The position numbers were made by a program, and so were the translations under genes. The notes under the pieces were generated by a model. That model saw nothing but the letters and a program-made list of their open reading frames with translations, had not been told where the DNA came from and did no database searches. DNA of 13,590 nt, taken from NCBI GenBank assembly GCA_900547945.1, contig URIT01000089.1, positions 1 through 13,590 of the forward strand, written 5' to 3'. Source of the DNA: an uncultured bacterium. Its GTDB lineage: Bacteria > Verrucomicrobiota > Kiritimatiellia > RFP12 > UBA1067. Positions 12,618 to 13,590 of the stretch are shown piece after piece; within the stretch, counting starts at the first letter, position 1, and every line of letters begins with the position of its first letter.

Positions 12618-13590
12618 CTACCTCTTCGCCGGCGTTTCGCAGTCCTTCCGCGAGACGCTTTCCTTGACCTTGACCTCGATGCCCAGCAGCGACGGCTTGA
12701 GCGTGACGTCGTTCGCCGCCATGCGGGAAATCCCGAAGAGGGAGGCGATCTCCTCTCCCTGCTCGGCCGTGAAGAGGTCGTAGGGGGTCTTGTTCCCGAG
12801 GCCCTTGCGGACGTAGGAGTTGACGTGCGACATCATCAGCGAGACGCCGTGCTGCGTGAGGCCGTCGAACGGCGCCGGCTCCGTGTAGGCCGTGCCCTTC
12901 GGGAGGACGAGGCGGATGAACCCGTGGTTGCGCCCGGCGTGCGGTTTCTCGTAGGAGGCGTAGGCGTTGCAGTAGAACACGGACGTGAGCCTGCCGCCGT
13001 CGGCGTCGAACTCGATCCGGGCGGGGTTGGAGAACTCCGTGCCGTTGTCCGTGAGGATGACGGGGAAGAGGCGCGCGAACACCTCGCGCCAGCCGTCCTC
13101 CCCGTAGCGCTCCTTCAGGGTGTCGACGATGGCCTCGAACACCCCCGGCACGCACTCGCCCGTCTTCGCGTCGACGAGGAACGCCAGCATGAAGTTGAAG
13201 GGGTTGAAGAGGAGCGCCGGCAGGACCTTCCCGCCCCTGGCGCCCTCGACGGTGTCCATCTCCACGACGCGCACCCCGGGATGCTCCCCGACGAACTTCA
13301 GGTAGTCTTCCCACGTCCTGCCGACGCGGCACGTCCTGTCCACCCTGTGCTCGACGCCCTTGCCCTTGCGCGGCTTGAGCGCGCAGGCGCGCGGCAGGTC
13401 CCCGCGCTTCGTCGAGAGCAGCCCCGCGTTCACGTACCGGTAGGCCGTCTTGAGCGAGAACACGAAGCGGTCGGGGTTGTTGGCCATCGCCGCGTGGATG
13501 GACTGCCCCTTCGCGGTGAGGTCGCGCAGCAGGCCGTCGCACATGCGCAGCTCGCCCTCGGTGATGTTCGCGCCGGTGCGGGACTCGGAG
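12618..13590 (-). mobile_element. IS30-family transposase, 5' end outside window, catalytic Glu apparently lost
   Basis: The minus-strand frame is open to the right edge: SESRTGANITEGELRMCDGL continues upstream of the first in-window ATG (13544). The N-terminal HTH is therefore missing only because the window ends. Seen in order: KTAYRYVNAGLLS, KPRKGKGVEHRVD, the first catalytic Asp in VVEMDTVEG, the second Asp in VILTDNGTEFSNP, FYCNAYASYEKPHAGRNHGF, IRLVLPKG, and DGLTQHGVSLMMSHVNSYVR with KTPYDLF. This is the IS30-type DDE order. In family members I remember, the third acidic residue is in KPHVERNHEFIR-like text; here it reads AGRNHGFIR, with Gly at both Glu positions. The element is probably immobile unless helped in trans. 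The long C-terminal tail (EIASLFGISRMAANDVTLKP) is HTH-like. Confidence 0.85.

Overview
The window is about 13.6 kb of GC-rich DNA from a Gram-negative bacterium. TonB and two TonB-dependent receptors (TBDRs) imply an outer membrane. The GC-rich coding style, intergenic AAACCTA-type heptamers, GTAGGGGCCGACGTCCCC-type intergenic repeats and an IS30-like element make me suspect a gut member of the PVC group (Kiritimatiellae/Verrucomicrobiota-like). That placement is an impression from memory; no marker gene is present. No rRNA, tRNA or CRISPR array was seen.

Layout. (1) 1-2490 (+): C-terminal end of a TonB energy transducer, then a complete TBDR. (2) 2492-3854 (-): an OmpR/PhoB-type response regulator and, overlapping it upstream, a membrane sensor kinase-like protein that stops after the dimerisation/histidine domain and has no ATP-binding domain. 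(3) 3855-4178: a divergent regulatory region with a perfect hairpin, a tandem 13-mer, a longer stem, a TTTACA-N5-TTTACA direct repeat, an extended -10 and a 13-codon mini-ORF overlapping the next start. (4) 4179-6092 (+): a second TBDR. (5) 6111-6446 (+): a small HNH protein with its own leaderless-type promoter. (6) 6485-9573 (+): an ABC ATPase and a long two-FtsX-domain permease, overlapping by ATGA. (7) 9570-10955 (+): a consensus promoter, a structured leader with a 32-codon ORF, and an in-frame fusion of an excisionase-type helix-turn-helix to a DRE-TIM aldolase. (8) 10961-11946 (-): a Nudix/flavin split-barrel fusion preceded by a second ATGA-coupled mini-ORF. (9) About 12000-12600: repeat-rich intergenic DNA. 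(10) 12618-13590 (-): an IS30-family transposase running off the window, probably missing its catalytic Glu.

How the parts fit. TonB plus two TBDRs points to uptake of a scarce ligand such as a metal-siderophore or cofactor. The two-component pair is divergent from the second TBDR. An 11-bp-phased TTTACA repeat lies just upstream of that TBDR's -10, where an OmpR-family activator would bind, so the simplest model is local control of the second receptor by the adjacent regulator. A recurrent promoter style is visible: TGN-TANNNT ends 6-10 nt before an ATG at five places, implying leaderless or near-leaderless mRNAs. In two cases the leaderless ATG opens a short ORF whose stop overlaps the main gene's start.
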